From Cymbomonas tetramitiformis (taxonomy: Eukaryota; Chlorophyta; Pyramimonadophyceae; Pyramimonadales; Pyramimonadaceae), in contig LGRX02003713.1 of assembly GCA_001247695.2 (NCBI GenBank), forward strand, positions 41,414-105,413: a stretch of 64,000 nucleotides of DNA, given 5' to 3'. Under the pieces are notes generated by a model. The model was not told where the DNA came from. It saw only the letters and a program-made list of their open reading frames with translations, and ran no database searches. Numbering within the stretch: position 1 is the first letter of the stretch; every line of letters starts with the position of its first letter. Shown one piece after another: positions 51,450-63,884 of the stretch. The position numbers were made by a program, and so were the translations under genes.

Positions 51450-52191
51450 TGAATCACCCTTCTCGGTGGCGACAAGCTCGCCACTGACTTTCAGCAGTGA
51501 GCTGAGAGTTTCACCAGAAGAAGGTGATCCTATGCCTCGGCACTTTGCAGTGTTGGGCACATAACTCAACAGCTGCTATATCGCTATTTCCAACCCAAAA
51601 AGCACACCGACACCAAGAAGAAGCACCTCGGCAAGCAGCTTGCGAGTCACCCAGGAGCTTTCGCAGCGCCACCGGGGCACCGACCGTCTACCGAGACTTT
51701 CGATAAGAATGAAATAGTGCTGGCATGGAATGTGGTGCGAAAGACCCCGAACGGAGTATACCGAACGAGCAATACGCGCAGATAGTCGTCGCTTTGCTTG
51801 CACAACAATCCAAACGCACGCGCAAGGACCTAGGTGACTTGAATGAATCGGATGATTCCGATGAAGACGAAGTTTTTGATAATTGCGTAGCGGTAGCGGT
51901 AGCACCTGAAGTGGACGCGTAAAGCAAGACTGAAAAAAACATGTAAATAATATGTGTATAACGTGTATATAGATTCCGAGTCAAAAGTTCTTTGTGTTTT
52001 CACTCCTCCTAGATTTCGACAAAAACTAAGTGCATTTGACCTCAATTTTGTACCATAAAAACCATTAAATCTAACGCACAACCTGCACTTGCATGTTCTT
52101 GACTGTTAAAATGCGGCTTTTTAATCCTATCATGAGGTAAATAAGGCAATATCATTTTGACATGAGAATGTCATTTTCATCGAATAGTGTG
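51450..52191. other. no supported gene
   Basis: The frame continues loosely after gag (ELRVSPEEGDP) but no protease motif was seen; a 65-aa acidic frame at 51725-51922 has no motif. AT-rich from 51940. Confidence 0.4.
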
Positions 52192-52797
52192 TTAGGTGGT
52201 CGACATCGGCGCGGGAGTGTACGGGGCGTGTGTCAACACGCCTGGGGCATGGGGTAGCGGCGAGCCTGTGGCATAGTGGTGTGGCATGCCAAAGGGTTGT
52301 GGCGGCATACTGGAGGCATAGGGAAAGCCTGGGGCATATTGGAGCTGCGGTTGCATGCTCGTTGCGTGCGGGGGCTGGCGTGTTGCATGCCCCGCATGCC
52401 CCGGCGCATGCCCCGCTGCAAGGACTGGCTCTGAAGCATGCCGGGTTGCATGCTGAGTTGCATGCTGTGTTGCATGCTGGGTTGCATGCTGAGTTGCATG
52501 CCATGTTGCATGCTGGGTTGCACGCTGAAGGGCATGCTGAAGGGCACGTCCGGGACAGGTTGATGGACTTCTACAACCTGCCCAGTACTGACCCCTGCGA
52601 TGGAAGCGGTTGGTGGAGAGGGGTCTGAGGGGGTCAGTGGTACGGTGGTGGAAGGGCCCGAAGGTCCAGGCGCGGTGGAAGCGGTTGGCGTAGGGTCTGA
52701 GGGGGTCAAAGGGAAGGTGGTGGTGGAAGGGTCCATTGCGGTGGTGGAAGGGGGCGAAGGTCCAGAAGAAAGCATCAAAAGTCAACTGTTGGTCCAC
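52192..52797 (-). pseudogene. Ala/His-Thr-Gln repeat frame (CATGC repeat), unknown
   Basis: The minus frame contains QHATQHATQHATRHA and AGHAPGHAGHATRQP, similar to the His-Ala linker of the Gypsy element at 34.0-34.35 kb, flanked by Pro/Thr-rich sequence. The DNA repeat is GTTGCATGCTG and GCATGCCCC. Probably a fragment of the same kind of retroelement linker; frame significance is low. Confidence 0.3.
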
Positions 52798-53781
52798 TGT
52801 ATGACAGTTCTGACAACGTCACAATATGACCGAATGATATTTCCCAGGAATACTAGTTGTCCAATAGAACCAAAATATCACCAAAAGCTGTTAAGAACTT
52901 CGCCAGAAGGTATGAATAACTTCCTCCAGAATGTAGAAGGTACCAGCTGCCAAAAATAGCCTTAAGTATGGCGAGGATACAAGATCTGGCTCATCTGACT
53001 CTAATCTCTTCTAGGATGCTAACTCCTATGCTAGAATGGCATTTGGAGTTTCCACGGTATGGTTGGCTACACCGTCACTTTGTAAGATACATATCAAGCC
53101 ATGCGTGTTCGTGCTTGCAGCCAAGTTCTTCTTGGCATCATTAGCTACAATTTGAGCTATCGAATGCCTTGACAGGGGGTGTCTAAGGGGTCTAAATACG
53201 CGTTTATTGGGGTGTAAATCGATCGAATCTGTCTGCCGGAAGAGGCAGACATTCTAGCATGGGACACTGAAAGTTTTTTTTTTTTGCTATTTGTGCTATT
53301 CCGTAAAGTTTTATCATAGTCCCCAGCGGTCTTACTTATGTATGTCTCAGAAGGGAGCTTACACTCCCCCCATACTTAAGCCCACACTCAAGGAATCAGC
53401 AACAAATCTCAGCATCCGCGACATCTGACAAGCATCCAGCAAAAAGCGGCCATACGGGTCCACCAAAGACGTCCACGCGCATAATATGCCAGCTCTATAG
53501 CCGTCGGAGTGGACCAGAACCGAACATTTTTAAGATCAAGTGACAAATCTCGGCCAGAGCCTTAAGAAAAAGCACGATCACGCAGATCCCAACCAAATCC
53601 TTCACAAAGAACATCCCGCAGCGAAACTTTTCCGTGCTTTTAGTGCACGTAACGCGCGCAATTTGAGCCGTCGAACGCAAGCAGAGCCAGCTCAAAACGC
53701 AAACGCAAAAGTCGCCATCTGCAAAACCCCACTCGCAGATCCCAAAGGTCCGTAGAACGTATTCAACATCTGAATACCAAT
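52798..53781. other. no supported gene
   Basis: Contains a T run at 53275-53290 and CCCCCCATACTTAAG at about 53363, a string also seen in the MITE at 36.16 kb and inverted at 12.55 kb. Nothing else recognised. Confidence 0.4.
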
Positions 53782-54809
53782 TTGTACCAGGCACACTCCT
53801 GATAACTTATACATATTTATTTCTTTATTTTCTTTGTTTTCTTTTATCTTCTTTCTTTTCTTTTTATGTTTTCTATTGTTTTGGTGTATCACATAGGCTT
53901 CTAGCCTTACATTCCACTGTTTATTTGCATGACATATACTGGCTACGCAGCCTAGCAATACTATCACTTTTCGATATAATGTATGGTCGCAAACCTATAA
54001 CATTTATATCCCTATGTTCAGTCTTGGCATACAGCCTAACACTAACATGTAAAACTTGTCCTTAATTTCTCTTGATCAACACTAACTGAGGTTCACTTTT
54101 TCCAAGCTTCCCCTTTCAACATGTTGCTTTTTAACAATCACTAACAGGATTCCTAGATTGACATCTGTCATCGGCCAATTACCAGCAGCCCATGCCTGAT
54201 TCTGTTACCCCTCCACCAATCATCAGGCAGATCATAATACTTGTATTGCCATTGCAGATGTTCTCCTGGAATCTACCATGAATCATTTCATTACAGATCT
54301 TCTCCTGAAATCTGCTTTATCATCGATTATTTTCCCCACTCGCTCACTTATGTGAATATCCGATAACTCCCCATTATTCGCGAGTGGGGCATGCACGCTC
54401 GGGGCATACGCCTTGGGGCATACCCATGGGGCATACACCTTGCCCCATGGGCATACCAATGGGGCATACGCCTTGGGGCATACGCCTTGGGGCATACGCC
54501 TCGGGGCATACCCCTGGGGCATACGCCTTGGGGCATACCCCCGGGGCATACGCCTTGGGGCATACGCCTTGGGGCATACGCTGGGGCATACGCCTTGGGG
54601 CATACGCCTCGGGGCATACCCATGGGGCATACGCCTTGCTTGGGGCATAGCCACGGGGCATACGCGGGGCATAGCCCTGGAGCATAGCCCTGGGGCATAC
54701 GCCTTGGGGCATAGCCCTGGCGCATACGCCTTTGGGCATACCCCCAGGGCATACGCCTCGGGGCATACCCATGGGGCATACGCCTTGCTGTCCGTGCCTC
54801 CCGGTACAA
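53782..54809. mobile_element. TTGTACC element, copy 2, with shorter VNTR
   Basis: Same leader, orientation and ends as 28975-30172. The 14-bp array (54385-54786) is about 170 bp shorter and has lost or scrambled units. The flanking sequences differ completely, so this is a dispersed element and not a segmental duplication. Confidence 0.8.
54385..54786. repeat. 14-bp tandem array GGGGCATACGCCTT, copy 2
   Basis: About 28 units, more irregular than copy 1, with units of 11-16 bp near the end. Confidence 0.95.
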
Positions 54810-57150
54810 TGTTCGTACCAGTAATTACGACGAGTGATCACTTCTAGTCTGTGTGGCATGCAATAGTCGCAGTCGTGCCACATGGCGATGAGCATTCGGT
54901 GTCACAATGACAATCGAGCGAGTGTCGAGCGTAGACCGTAGTCCGTCGAGATACGACCCAGATCCTGATTTGTGGGTCTCAGTCTGCTGGGTGTGCGATG
55001 TTGCGTTGGCTGATTCGTGATTGGCTGATGGAGGTAGTTTCGCTCACTCGACGAGAATTTTGAAATACGAAGACCAAGCCGCAAATTACTTCATTTCATT
55101 CCCAAGCTTCTCACGGCAGTGGCTGATTTTGGCGGCTGCTCTGTGGGATGTCCAGTAACTTTCAGAATGACTTTGGTTAATTTTGCTCGATTTTGATCTG
55201 CGTGTTTACCCAGGGTGGTGCTAAGTTGCCGTCAGCGGCGCGAGCGCTGGGTTTCAATTATTTCGGTAAGAGTGCGCTGGACCATGGCTGTCTAAGCGGT
55301 CGCATCCTTGTGCATTTTGCCCTTCACCTCACACACATGCCGTTCTTGTTTTCGCTGGTTGTTATTGTGATTATTATATACCCGCGCGACCGGGGCTTGT
55401 CCCTGGCGGGATCCGCTTTCGGTATTTGCCGACCATGCTGTTGCTGATGTTTTACTTCTTCGTCCAAAATGTAGCGGCGCGACTTGGGCTTGTCACTAGC
55501 GGGATCTTTCCTCGGTCTTTGCCGACCATGCTATGGAAAGGTGAGATTAAGGGTTCCGCCGGACGAGTTTATTTAGTTCGCTGAATTATCCATAATTTGC
55601 AGGTTGGACGTCTGCTTCGTGTGTCTCAAGCAACTACAGAATCGGAGTGTCCTGTGGGAATCGATCGCGGAACTCTTCATTTCAAAGTGCGTGGTCTTGT
55701 GTGGCAGATCCTTATCCCCGGTAATTGAGAAAGTCTGTAAACGCTTCTGCATCGTTACTGATGACACGCTTACGCGTTGGTGTGTGCAGACTTCACGCGC
55801 CACTCGCGACACCGCAAAAGTGAGCATCGTTAAACAGTGGTGGTTTAGCGCAGCCTAGAATCGCGCTGTGAAAGCACGGGCAATGTAAAGCAGTGAGCGG
55901 CAAATCTGAAGACAGAGTAGATTCATAGAGTATGATAATGAATAGATCTCAGTTACCACTAGGAAGTATTGAAATTAAGTAACAGCTGCCATAACTTTCA
56001 TAAGTACTCAGCCAGAGATGGTGACATGCATGCGTTGCTTGAAACTGGTGTCGTGCCTCTACGAGGCCGTAGCTGTCGTAGATCTCGCGTAACTTAGAAT
56101 TACCCACAGCAAAAAAAACTCAATATAAGCCATTTTCTAGACGTTGCATACATCAACTTCTGAAATATTTGATTATCAAGTTATCAATGATCAGAGTTAT
56201 AGGACTCCTGCATTAAGCAGTAGCAAAATGGCAATTCGTATGCAAAATTTCTCTTAGATACGTGCGTTGCTAGGGTGAGCATCGTTTTTTTTGCGATGTG
56301 CCTACTGCGTCATTTCTGCTCAGGCAAAGCGGGGTGTTCACCTTACCTATAGAGGGACTGTACCCAAAATGTTTTGACCACATCACTGTATTTTAATTGA
56401 CTTGCTACAGAGAGAGGTCGACCCACTTCATGCTTGGTGAAGTCCATTAAAATCATTTTGATACTATACCATCTCCATCCCGCTGTTCCATTCTGTCAAT
56501 GAATCACTTCCGAAGAATAACCTATGATTGCAGCAATCCTCTCTAGGGTACTAATTCTCTCTAAGGTACTGAAGCAACCAATTGCTACTGCCAGACTTGA
56601 CTGCTGCTTCCCCCAGGTATAAACTGCATCCAACCAAACTACAATTGTATCAACACAAATCATTCTCTCCTCCACATTTGGGGAATACGATCATGTGCAA
56701 AATGATACATATCAATGCTGAGCAGGCATTGCAGTGATCAGATTAATGCCCGCAAACATGACGACATCTCAGGAACTCAGATGCAAAGGCATATAAAGCA
56801 CGTCATCAAAGCAAGACGTCTAACCTTCGTGAGAGTGTGAGGGATGTAACGATGTTGGGCAATGCATGTGCATGTGGCTTGTTCAAGATCTCTGGTATTG
56901 AGGTGCGTTTCGACGACAACAGCTTCTGATCCGAGAGCCAAGCTACATTCACCATCACCCCGAACCACAGGATCACCTTGTATGCTTGCTGTATGCTGGA
57001 TTCCTCGTTGGCAGTGTTTCTAGAGCTCCTCAGGTGAAATAGCCTCAACAGGTACTTGGCCCCAGTGCGAAGGGGTGGCTGCGGCAGCAAGTGCCGTTGT
57101 CTCCTCACCTGAGCACCACCGCAAAAATCACACAGCAACCATTGGCGAGC
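54810..57150. other. no supported gene
   Basis: 55383-55440 and 55476-55533 are a 93-bp-spaced duplication (GCGCGAC..GGGCTTGTC). A TTTGCAG at about 55603 precedes an 84-aa frame without motif. Several minus frames at 56.8-57.1 kb may be remnants linked to the protease-like fragment. Confidence 0.4.
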
Positions 57151-57492
57151 TCATCGAGAAACCAAAGAACCATTCCCAATGTTAATGGCCGCTTCATTTG
57201 TCACGAAGGCCCATCCACTGATGGACGTCATTTTGCGATGTACGTGGCCATAGAGCATCATCCGGTGCCATGTTAGGCCCGCATGTTGTGATATCAAAAC
57301 ATGATGCCTGTACCGCGTGGCGGGAGCAAGCCTCCGCACCAAGTGGGCCACCATGTGCTGGAAGAAGACTTCGCGGTCGCTGCCAGAGAAGAGGCCAAAC
57401 TCGGGGTCAAGCAGCTCAAACGAGTCCCCATTTGTGTGAAAGCTGAGCGCATGCCCTTGAACATGGTTGCAGTAAGGCGCCTCACTTCCCTG
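57151..57492 (-). pseudogene. C58-like cysteine protease fragment (His/Asp segment)
   Basis: The minus strand reads without a stop from about 57492 to a TGA at 57151. The first part has GHALSFHTNGDSFELLDPEF then GLFSG, matching the His...Asp-Pro-x-Phe-Gly segment of papain-fold C58-type peptidases, with 15 positions from His to Asp. The rest (VFFQHMVAHLVRRLAP...) is helical and matches nothing I know. A TTACAG just upstream could be a 3' splice site, so this may be the last exon of a host gene; no upstream exon with the catalytic Cys was identified. The family match is by eye. Confidence 0.35.
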
Positions 57493-59815
57493 TAACCTTC
57501 ACCGGGCGCCACCCATTCATCCATCCACACATCCACCCATGACCATTCTTCACACCACAAAAGCCATCGACGAGAAAGGACCCTATGAGCCGAGAGAGGA
57601 GACCAGCCATACCGGGATCAAGTGGGGGTCTTTAGGGTGCCAAGATCGCACCTCCATGGCGAAGAGGCCGACAATAACAGTGCCGTGCGGTTGGGCCATG
57701 ACCCGCTCACAAACAACTCGCGCGGCCGAGGCGACGGCCTGCACTCCGCACGTGTGAGGCTTGGATGCCAACGTGTACTCCACATGCTCTACCCGGCTAA
57801 TGGCGATCCCGAAGGCAGCCGTGATGATGTCCTCTTCGCTGCGACCGGCAGCCTTCTCATACAGGGCTTGGCCTCTGCTCCATCTCGCCACACGCCAGCA
57901 TCCGGGTCGATAAGAGTGTGTTGGACATGGGTGTTCTCTGATCGGTCTTAATGCACCAGAGCACGCAACATGGCCGGAGCTGTTATCCGCCCTCTTGACT
58001 TCATCGCACACGAAGCCCTCAACAACGCAGCCGGGCAAAATGCAAGGATGGGTCCACTTACTCAGTTTGTGAAAGCCCAATTGCAGAAAGGTATCCACCT
58101 CGCATGGCGGTAAGCACACAAAGATGGGTACAGCAGACCTGTTCATGGCATCTTCGTCCAGCTGCGACATCTTTGTGATGGACTGGCCCATGATGACTTT
58201 CCGAGCCCACTCGCAAACAACTCTGTTCCAAGAGCCCCTTCCCTCTGCCGCTCAGAGGCACCCACTCCTCCTGGCAAAAGTTGCCTAGCTACTGGGACTG
58301 GATGTCTTACGAGACAATCTCACGGCACTTCTGATCCGTTCATGCTGTGAAACGGGGATGTCCCTCTAACTTCACTTCGAGCAACCGCGACGATCATGCT
58401 GGCGTATTCACCCCTCTGGGAATGATCAGAATTTCTGTGAATCTAGAACTCTAGCTAGGATTTTAGCTCTCGCCTAACTTGAGTATTGCGCCCTCTGCAC
58501 GGCGCTATCCGGCAGCATGCCGTCGGCTCACATGGCGCGTTCCAGCGATAATGAATTCCGGAACCCTCCGCACATCACGAGAATGACGGTCAGTCATGCC
58601 TATGGCAACCGCTCATCGAGGCGCATTGATGGATCCCGAGGCATCGCTGCTGGTGATGGAGGGAGAACCCCGGAGGGGAAGATGCGTAGATGCCGCACCC
58701 GAAGCAGCGACCTTCCTCGAGGCCGGGAGCACACTGCACGTCGTTTTGCATGCGGAATAGGACCCGCACACTGCACCACCGCCTCGCCCCACTCTGCCAC
58801 GGTCAGAAAAGCTCCGCGGCCTGGACCGGGCCGATAGAAGTAGAGGCTATTACCGGGGGGCAAAAATCGTGGTGCATTCCCACGTTTTACCGCTGCATGC
58901 AGGTTCTGTCCGAGGGGCTTGTTGGCGAGCGGTGGTGGTCCCTCCCCAGCTGCAACAGCTAGGAGTTCCAGTGCATCCGGTGAAGGGTAGCAAACAGCCC
59001 GACTGCGCTGAAACTTCAGTCCCTCGTGGATCGAGAGAACTTGGATGGGGTGGCAGTCATCTGATAAAGAATGGTAAGAGCTGAGCCGAATTCCGTGCTG
59101 TGCACGCAAGCGTCTGCCCTCTCAGAGCACACACTAATCCACCAGGTGAGCGCGATTGGAGAGTTTCCGGATTGCGATAAGCTTGGATCGATGATAGGGC
59201 TCAGGGATTCAGCTCAAGCTGCTCGAAGCGAGCACCTGCTCTTCCACTTGGTGTGGTGCCCACGCTTGGACCCCTCTGAGATCTCCGCGTGGTCTCTGCC
59301 ACCGCCCTGCACCGTGCCCAGTGGCATCGTCGCCTGACGGGCCGCCCCGTCCACTACATGAAGGGCAGGCCTGACAGCCGAGGCAGCCTGAGCCTCCACG
59401 CCCTGCGAGCTCTCCCGCAGATCCCCCAGGTCAGCCCCCAGGCCAGCCCCAAGCAGGGTCACCTTCTTGCCTCCAATGGCCGCGCAAATAGGGGCCGGAA
59501 CCCGTCCCGGCACTTCTCTCATGCTCACCTATGGCACTGGGTGTTCCGGTCGATTCCGAAAACGGGGGTTGAGGAGCATGCCACACTCACCCCTAGAGGT
59601 CCTCTGGCTTTGCGGAGGCGGGGGGTACCGTGTGCCGGCTGATACGGTCAACTTTGAAGGCCCGCATGGGCTGCAACCCGTCGGACCGGGAGCTCATGGC
59701 AAATCATCAAGGCCTCCCACGCCATGTGAAGGGGGCGTGAAGGGAGCAGTGCATGTGCCCGGCTGCGGATGCCTCCGACTGGGTGGCTGGTTCCGGGTTC
59801 CGGATGATACGGGAT
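57493..59815. other. GC-rich, no recognised gene
   Basis: The 202-aa minus frame at 57583-58191 is the longest clean frame and lies upstream of the protease-like fragment on the same strand, so it may include exons of that gene, but no motif supports this. Other frames on both strands overlap each other and have no motif. Confidence 0.35.
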
Positions 59816-59819
59816 GCTG

Positions 59820-60225
59820 CCGTGCTGCTGCCGCCACGTGTAACCATCGAGTCTGTGAGGCTGCTGCCACCACGTGTAACCATCGAGTCTGTGGGGCTGC
59901 TGCCGCCACGTGTAACCATCGAGTCTGTGGGGCTGCTGCCGCCACGTGTAACCATCGAGTCTGTGAGGCTGCTGCCACTGCAACCATCGATCAGGAGGCT
60001 GCTACCACCACGTGTAACCATCGAGTCTGTGGAGCTGCTACCACCACGTGTAACCATCGATTCTCTCAGTGGCTGCTGCCGGCCACGCAGGTAACCATCG
60101 AGTCTGTGGGGCTGCTGCCACCACGTGTAACCATCGAGTCTGTGGGGCTGCTACCGCCACGTGTAACCATCGAGTCTGTGGGGCTGCTGCCGCCACGTGT
60201 AACCATCGAGTCTGTGGGACTGGCG
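59820..60225. repeat. 36-bp minisatellite
   Basis: About 11 units of GTGTAACCATCGAGTCTGTG plus GGGCTGCTGCCGCCAC with point variants. A 36-bp unit keeps frames open on both strands (VTIESVGLLPPR, TCNHRVCGAAAA, QTRWLHVAAAAP), so coding cannot be deduced from openness. Confidence 0.95.
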
Positions 60226-60471
60226 GACGCAGAACAGGCGCCCTCGTGCCCAATCCCATTTGTGAAGGCGATTGCGAAGGCCCGTGGGCGCGGGGGAATC
60301 ACCACGACCGGGGGTTGGCGTTGAGCTCTATTGGCGGCCGCTCGGACAAGCATCACGGCTGCTGAGAGCCCTTAATGATACCCTCATCTTGGTGGGACGG
60401 GGGAAGACCGCCTGGCGGAGGTCGTGCGAGAGCAGGACCGGCACTATGCTGGCAGGTCCTAACACCGTGTT

Positions 60472-60655
60472 TCGGGCTGCAGCACCGTTTACCTCCGGTG
60501 CTTCGGGCTGCAGCACCGTTGACCTCCGGTGCTTCGGGCTGCAGCACCGTTGACCTCCGGTGCTTCGGGCTGCAGCACCGTTGACCTCCGGTGTTTCGGG
60601 CTGCAGCACCGTTGACCTCCGGTGCTTCGGGCTGCAGCACCGTTGACCTCCGCTT
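60472..60655. repeat. 31-bp minisatellite
   Basis: Six units of CAGCACCGTTGACCTCCGGT plus GCTTCGGGCTG. The 31-bp period rotates the frame, giving a 31-residue peptide period on the minus strand. Confidence 0.95.
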
Positions 60656-60659
60656 GAAC

Positions 60660-62280
60660 TGCAAAGCTCATGGAGGAGAGCATGAGGGCCAACGTGGAGG
60701 AGGCACCTGGGTCGAGGCGGAAGTAGGCGGGTAGATCGGCGTATAGGCATCTAACATGTCGAGTAACTCTTTGTAATTTATGAGCATGCTGCGGCAGGCA
60801 TACAAGGTGCGGTCAGAGCCCGATGCCCGTCCAGTTTTAGCAACATGCCACCCGCAGGGCATCCAGAACCGGGGGATGCAGGCGGATGCAGCTGGTCAGC
60901 GGGGCGGCGGAGCGCCGGCACGCAGGTAGCCAGACAGGAGGGCAAGCTGCAGGGATGGAGGGAGTGGAGGAATCGGCCAGGAGCCCAACAGTGAGCAAAG
61001 CCGCTGGAGTCTACTACGCAAGTTATGGAGGCATCGCAGATGACGGCAGGAGCCACCGAGTGCGTCTTGAGGCCAGCACTTCAACAACCGCTGGATGGCA
61101 GATGCCATGTCGACATCAACGAAGGGCCGGCGCCTTACTTCCGGTCGTCAGCGGAGTGCGCGCCCCACAGGAAGGTCTCGGGCTAAGCCGCCCAGAAAGC
61201 GGAGCTGCGCCGCATGCAGCATGGCAAGTAAATTGGCTCGTCGTGAGGCATGGCGGCTTGCTCCCGCACCCCGTCTACCCCATCTGCCCTGAAGCACCAG
61301 CACCTCAATAGCGACGAGGGTGAGGGGCGCACTCGGGAGGCACACTGAGAGCGTGCAGCACTGTCTCCAGGGCGTCCGCCGGGCATGTGAAGCGCACTCT
61401 CTGCAAGCAGTCCTTCATTGCGACCGCCTGCACCCACAGCCCCTGCACTTTTCCCGCCTCATGCCCACTCCCTTCAGGCATCTGCCTACATCCCCCTGGC
61501 CATCTCAACCTGTCAATGCGAATGGAGTGGTGGGCGTGTCGCATGGTGGCCGAGCATGGGGAGAGGATGAGAGCACACCGTGACTTTCGCCGAGTCCATC
61601 AAGGCCGCGCTCTGCAAGAGCATCTTCAGTTTCTTCACCTGTGCAAGCATCGTGGCGTGGTGCACAAGCTCAAATCGGCTTGAGCGGCACAATCAACCCT
61701 TGGCGCAGCACCGCCCAGGCTGAGCGCCGAGGCGGTGCTCTGAAGGCCCCACGTGTTCCCTCGTGCCGCGCTGCGGCGATCCCGGATGCAACCACCGGCA
61801 CACGCCGATTCTGGGCAGCACCAGCAAGCGCGGCCCTATCAGCGCGTCTGACCCAGTGAGCCGCGGCAGCGGCGCAAGGCAAGCACTCTCCCAAAGCTCG
61901 TAGATGAGAGATGTAGATAAGTGGCCAACAGCACCTGCTTATTTTCGAGACAGAAGTACCCATCCCCCACGATCTCGAACAAGTGCCTCGGCAGCGCTGC
62001 CTGAGCGCCTGCGGGGGTGGTAATCTCACTGCTTGCTATCTTTTTTGTCTCGACGATGTCGATTGCAGGCGCCCGAGCCTGCTGTGGCATCGACGTGGCG
62101 CTCATGTACAGGTCAAGAGTCCTGGCAGGGTTGGCCACCCTGCACCTGTGCCCCATCCCCCTCGACCCTCCATCCCCCTCAGGAAAGCAGCCCGGCTCAT
62201 CATGGCACGTGAACAGCTGTGCATCGCCATAAGGCTCGGGCCTAGTTTGAGGGGCTAAGGCTGTCTTGCGATACCCTATT
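60660..62280. other. GC-rich, no recognised gene
   Basis: Several frames of 60-200 residues on both strands, including a 203-aa minus frame at 61839-62450 that runs into the tandem repeat. No motif, signal peptide or splice pattern could be supported. Confidence 0.35.
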
Positions 62281-62600
62281 GCAACCGACTCACCCCAAGC
62301 AAGCTGCGCCGCGGCCGACTCACCCCTAGCACGCCTCGAAACGGCCAACTCGCCCCTAGCACGCCCAATCATGACCCACTCGCACCAATCACGCTTTGCT
62401 GCAACCAACTCGCCCCAAGCACGCCCACCGCAAACGACTCGCTCCAGCACGCCCTGTCGCGACTGACTCGCCCCTAGCCCGCCCCTGCCACAACCGACTC
62501 ACACCGAGCACGCTGCATCGTAACCGACGAGCCCCAAGCGCGCCCCGCAGCGACCGACTCATCCCGAGCATGCCCCACGGTGACTGATTTGCTCCACGCA
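62280..62600. repeat. degenerate about 30-bp tandem repeat
   Basis: About 11 units of the form CGACTCGCCCCTAGCACGCC plus a variable 8-11 bases. Divergent enough to be old. Confidence 0.85.
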
Positions 62601-63200
62601 CGCCACGCAGGGATTGACTCAAACCACACAGCCCGAGGTAGCAGAGTCGCAGGAAGCCCGAAGCTACCTCGGGCTGTGACTTCCCTTGCACCTTACTCTC
62701 TACCCCTCAACATTGCAATGCGCCCTTCTCAATTAGCTCTGAAGCGAAGTGAAAAAACGGGTAGTCGCAGCATGATGATGAGCCCTGACAACGCCCAGCT
62801 GAGTGGACGGCAGCCACCATGCGCCGACCTGTCCCCGGGCCCTTCAAACTGCCCTGTGCTGCGGGGCCTGAGGCAGCAGGCCATCAGGCGGAGGAGCTCA
62901 CCTTGCCTGAGGGTCTCCGTCAGCCCTCGCAAAGTCACCCTCTGTGGCGCACCACCGCACGGGGATCTCGGTGCTGGCCTGGGGGCTCGTCACAGGGCAC
63001 TCCTGGGCCAGCAGGGGCCGGCAGGGGGTCTGGCAGCGGGGTTGGCAAAGAGCACGTTCCGCTTCATGCTGCAGGTGGCCTGCCGACTCTGCCGGTGGCC
63101 GGGCGTCACCAGAAGCTGGCACCGGCTGGGTATTGCTGCTGGGTGCTTGAGCTAGGGCTGGGGCAAAATTTGAGAGGCTAAAAATGCGGCTTGCACGAAG
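62601..63200. other. GC-rich, no recognised gene
   Basis: The overlapping frames have no motif. GCAGGGGCCGGCAGGGGGTC-like G-rich stretches at about 63010-63050. Confidence 0.35.
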
Positions 63201-63221
63201 CCCCCTCTCACGGCTCTCCCC

Positions 63222-63300
63222 GCGGAGGCCCTCGTGCGTCTGCGGCCGCGGCGCCTTATGGTCACGCCCGCGGAGGCCCTCGTGCGTCTGCGGCCGCGCA
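63222..63300. repeat. 45-bp tandem duplication
   Basis: CGCGGAGGCCCTCGTGCGTC plus TGCGGCCGCG occurs twice with a 45-bp spacing; a third weak variant follows further right. Confidence 0.85.
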
Positions 63301-63884
63301 GCTTGGTGGGCTGCTGGGGTCCTGCTGCCCGGCGTCTTGGCAGGCGCTGCTGCTTCGCCCGTCAGAACCCGTGAGGCGTTGTGCGCCATGGGTGGGGCGG
63401 TCTTGTGCGTCTTCGGATGTCCGGCGGCCTCGTGCGCCGGCCGGCGGGGGCTCTCGTGTGTGGCCGGCCGCTGCGCGCTCTCAAGCGCCGCGGCCTGGGC
63501 AGAGGGCTGGAAGAAGGCAGAACTTCGTGGATTACGAGCTATACGTGCTTGGTGGCGGATCAGGTGGAGAGCCACGGACGGCCCCCTCACATCCGGGGAT
63601 GCGGCTGACTTCTCCTTGTGTGGTGCTGTGATCGGCCGGACCGCGTTGTCACCCCAAGGTGTCATACCCACCGTGACCGCCGTGTTGCCACTGCAAGCAC
63701 ACAAATCAGGTCAAGTCAAAGCGATGGGACGTCATGGTCGTAGTGTTAGGCCACAGCACAAGCATATAGACAAAGCTCCAAACAGAGTATGAGAGCAGAC
63801 TATGGGAGCAGGCTGGAGGGGCGCTCGCCTTGCAGCCGTTACTAAGCTGAGGAGAGGCAAACATGTGGCATACCGAAACAAGCT

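Larger units (their letters stand above)
45184..51500 (+). mobile_element. plus-strand Gypsy element, gag half only
   Basis: LTR end, primer-binding site, leader with tandem repeats, two Pro/Ser-rich ORFs and a Gag with zinc knuckle, then no pol. The second LTR is not in the window, so it is truncated or incomplete. Confidence 0.65.

Noticed and set aside
57583..58191. 202-aa minus frame considered as an enzyme gene
   Set aside because: No recognisable motif; openness is not unusual in GC-rich sequence with repeats.
59820..60225. 36-bp units considered as a CRISPR array
   Set aside because: Units are directly adjacent without unique spacers and the genome is eukaryotic; it is a minisatellite.
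63191..63792. Overlapping 146-202-aa Arg/Ala/Gly-rich plus frames
   Set aside because: Composition reflects GC content and a 45-bp duplication; several frames are open together, and no domain is visible.
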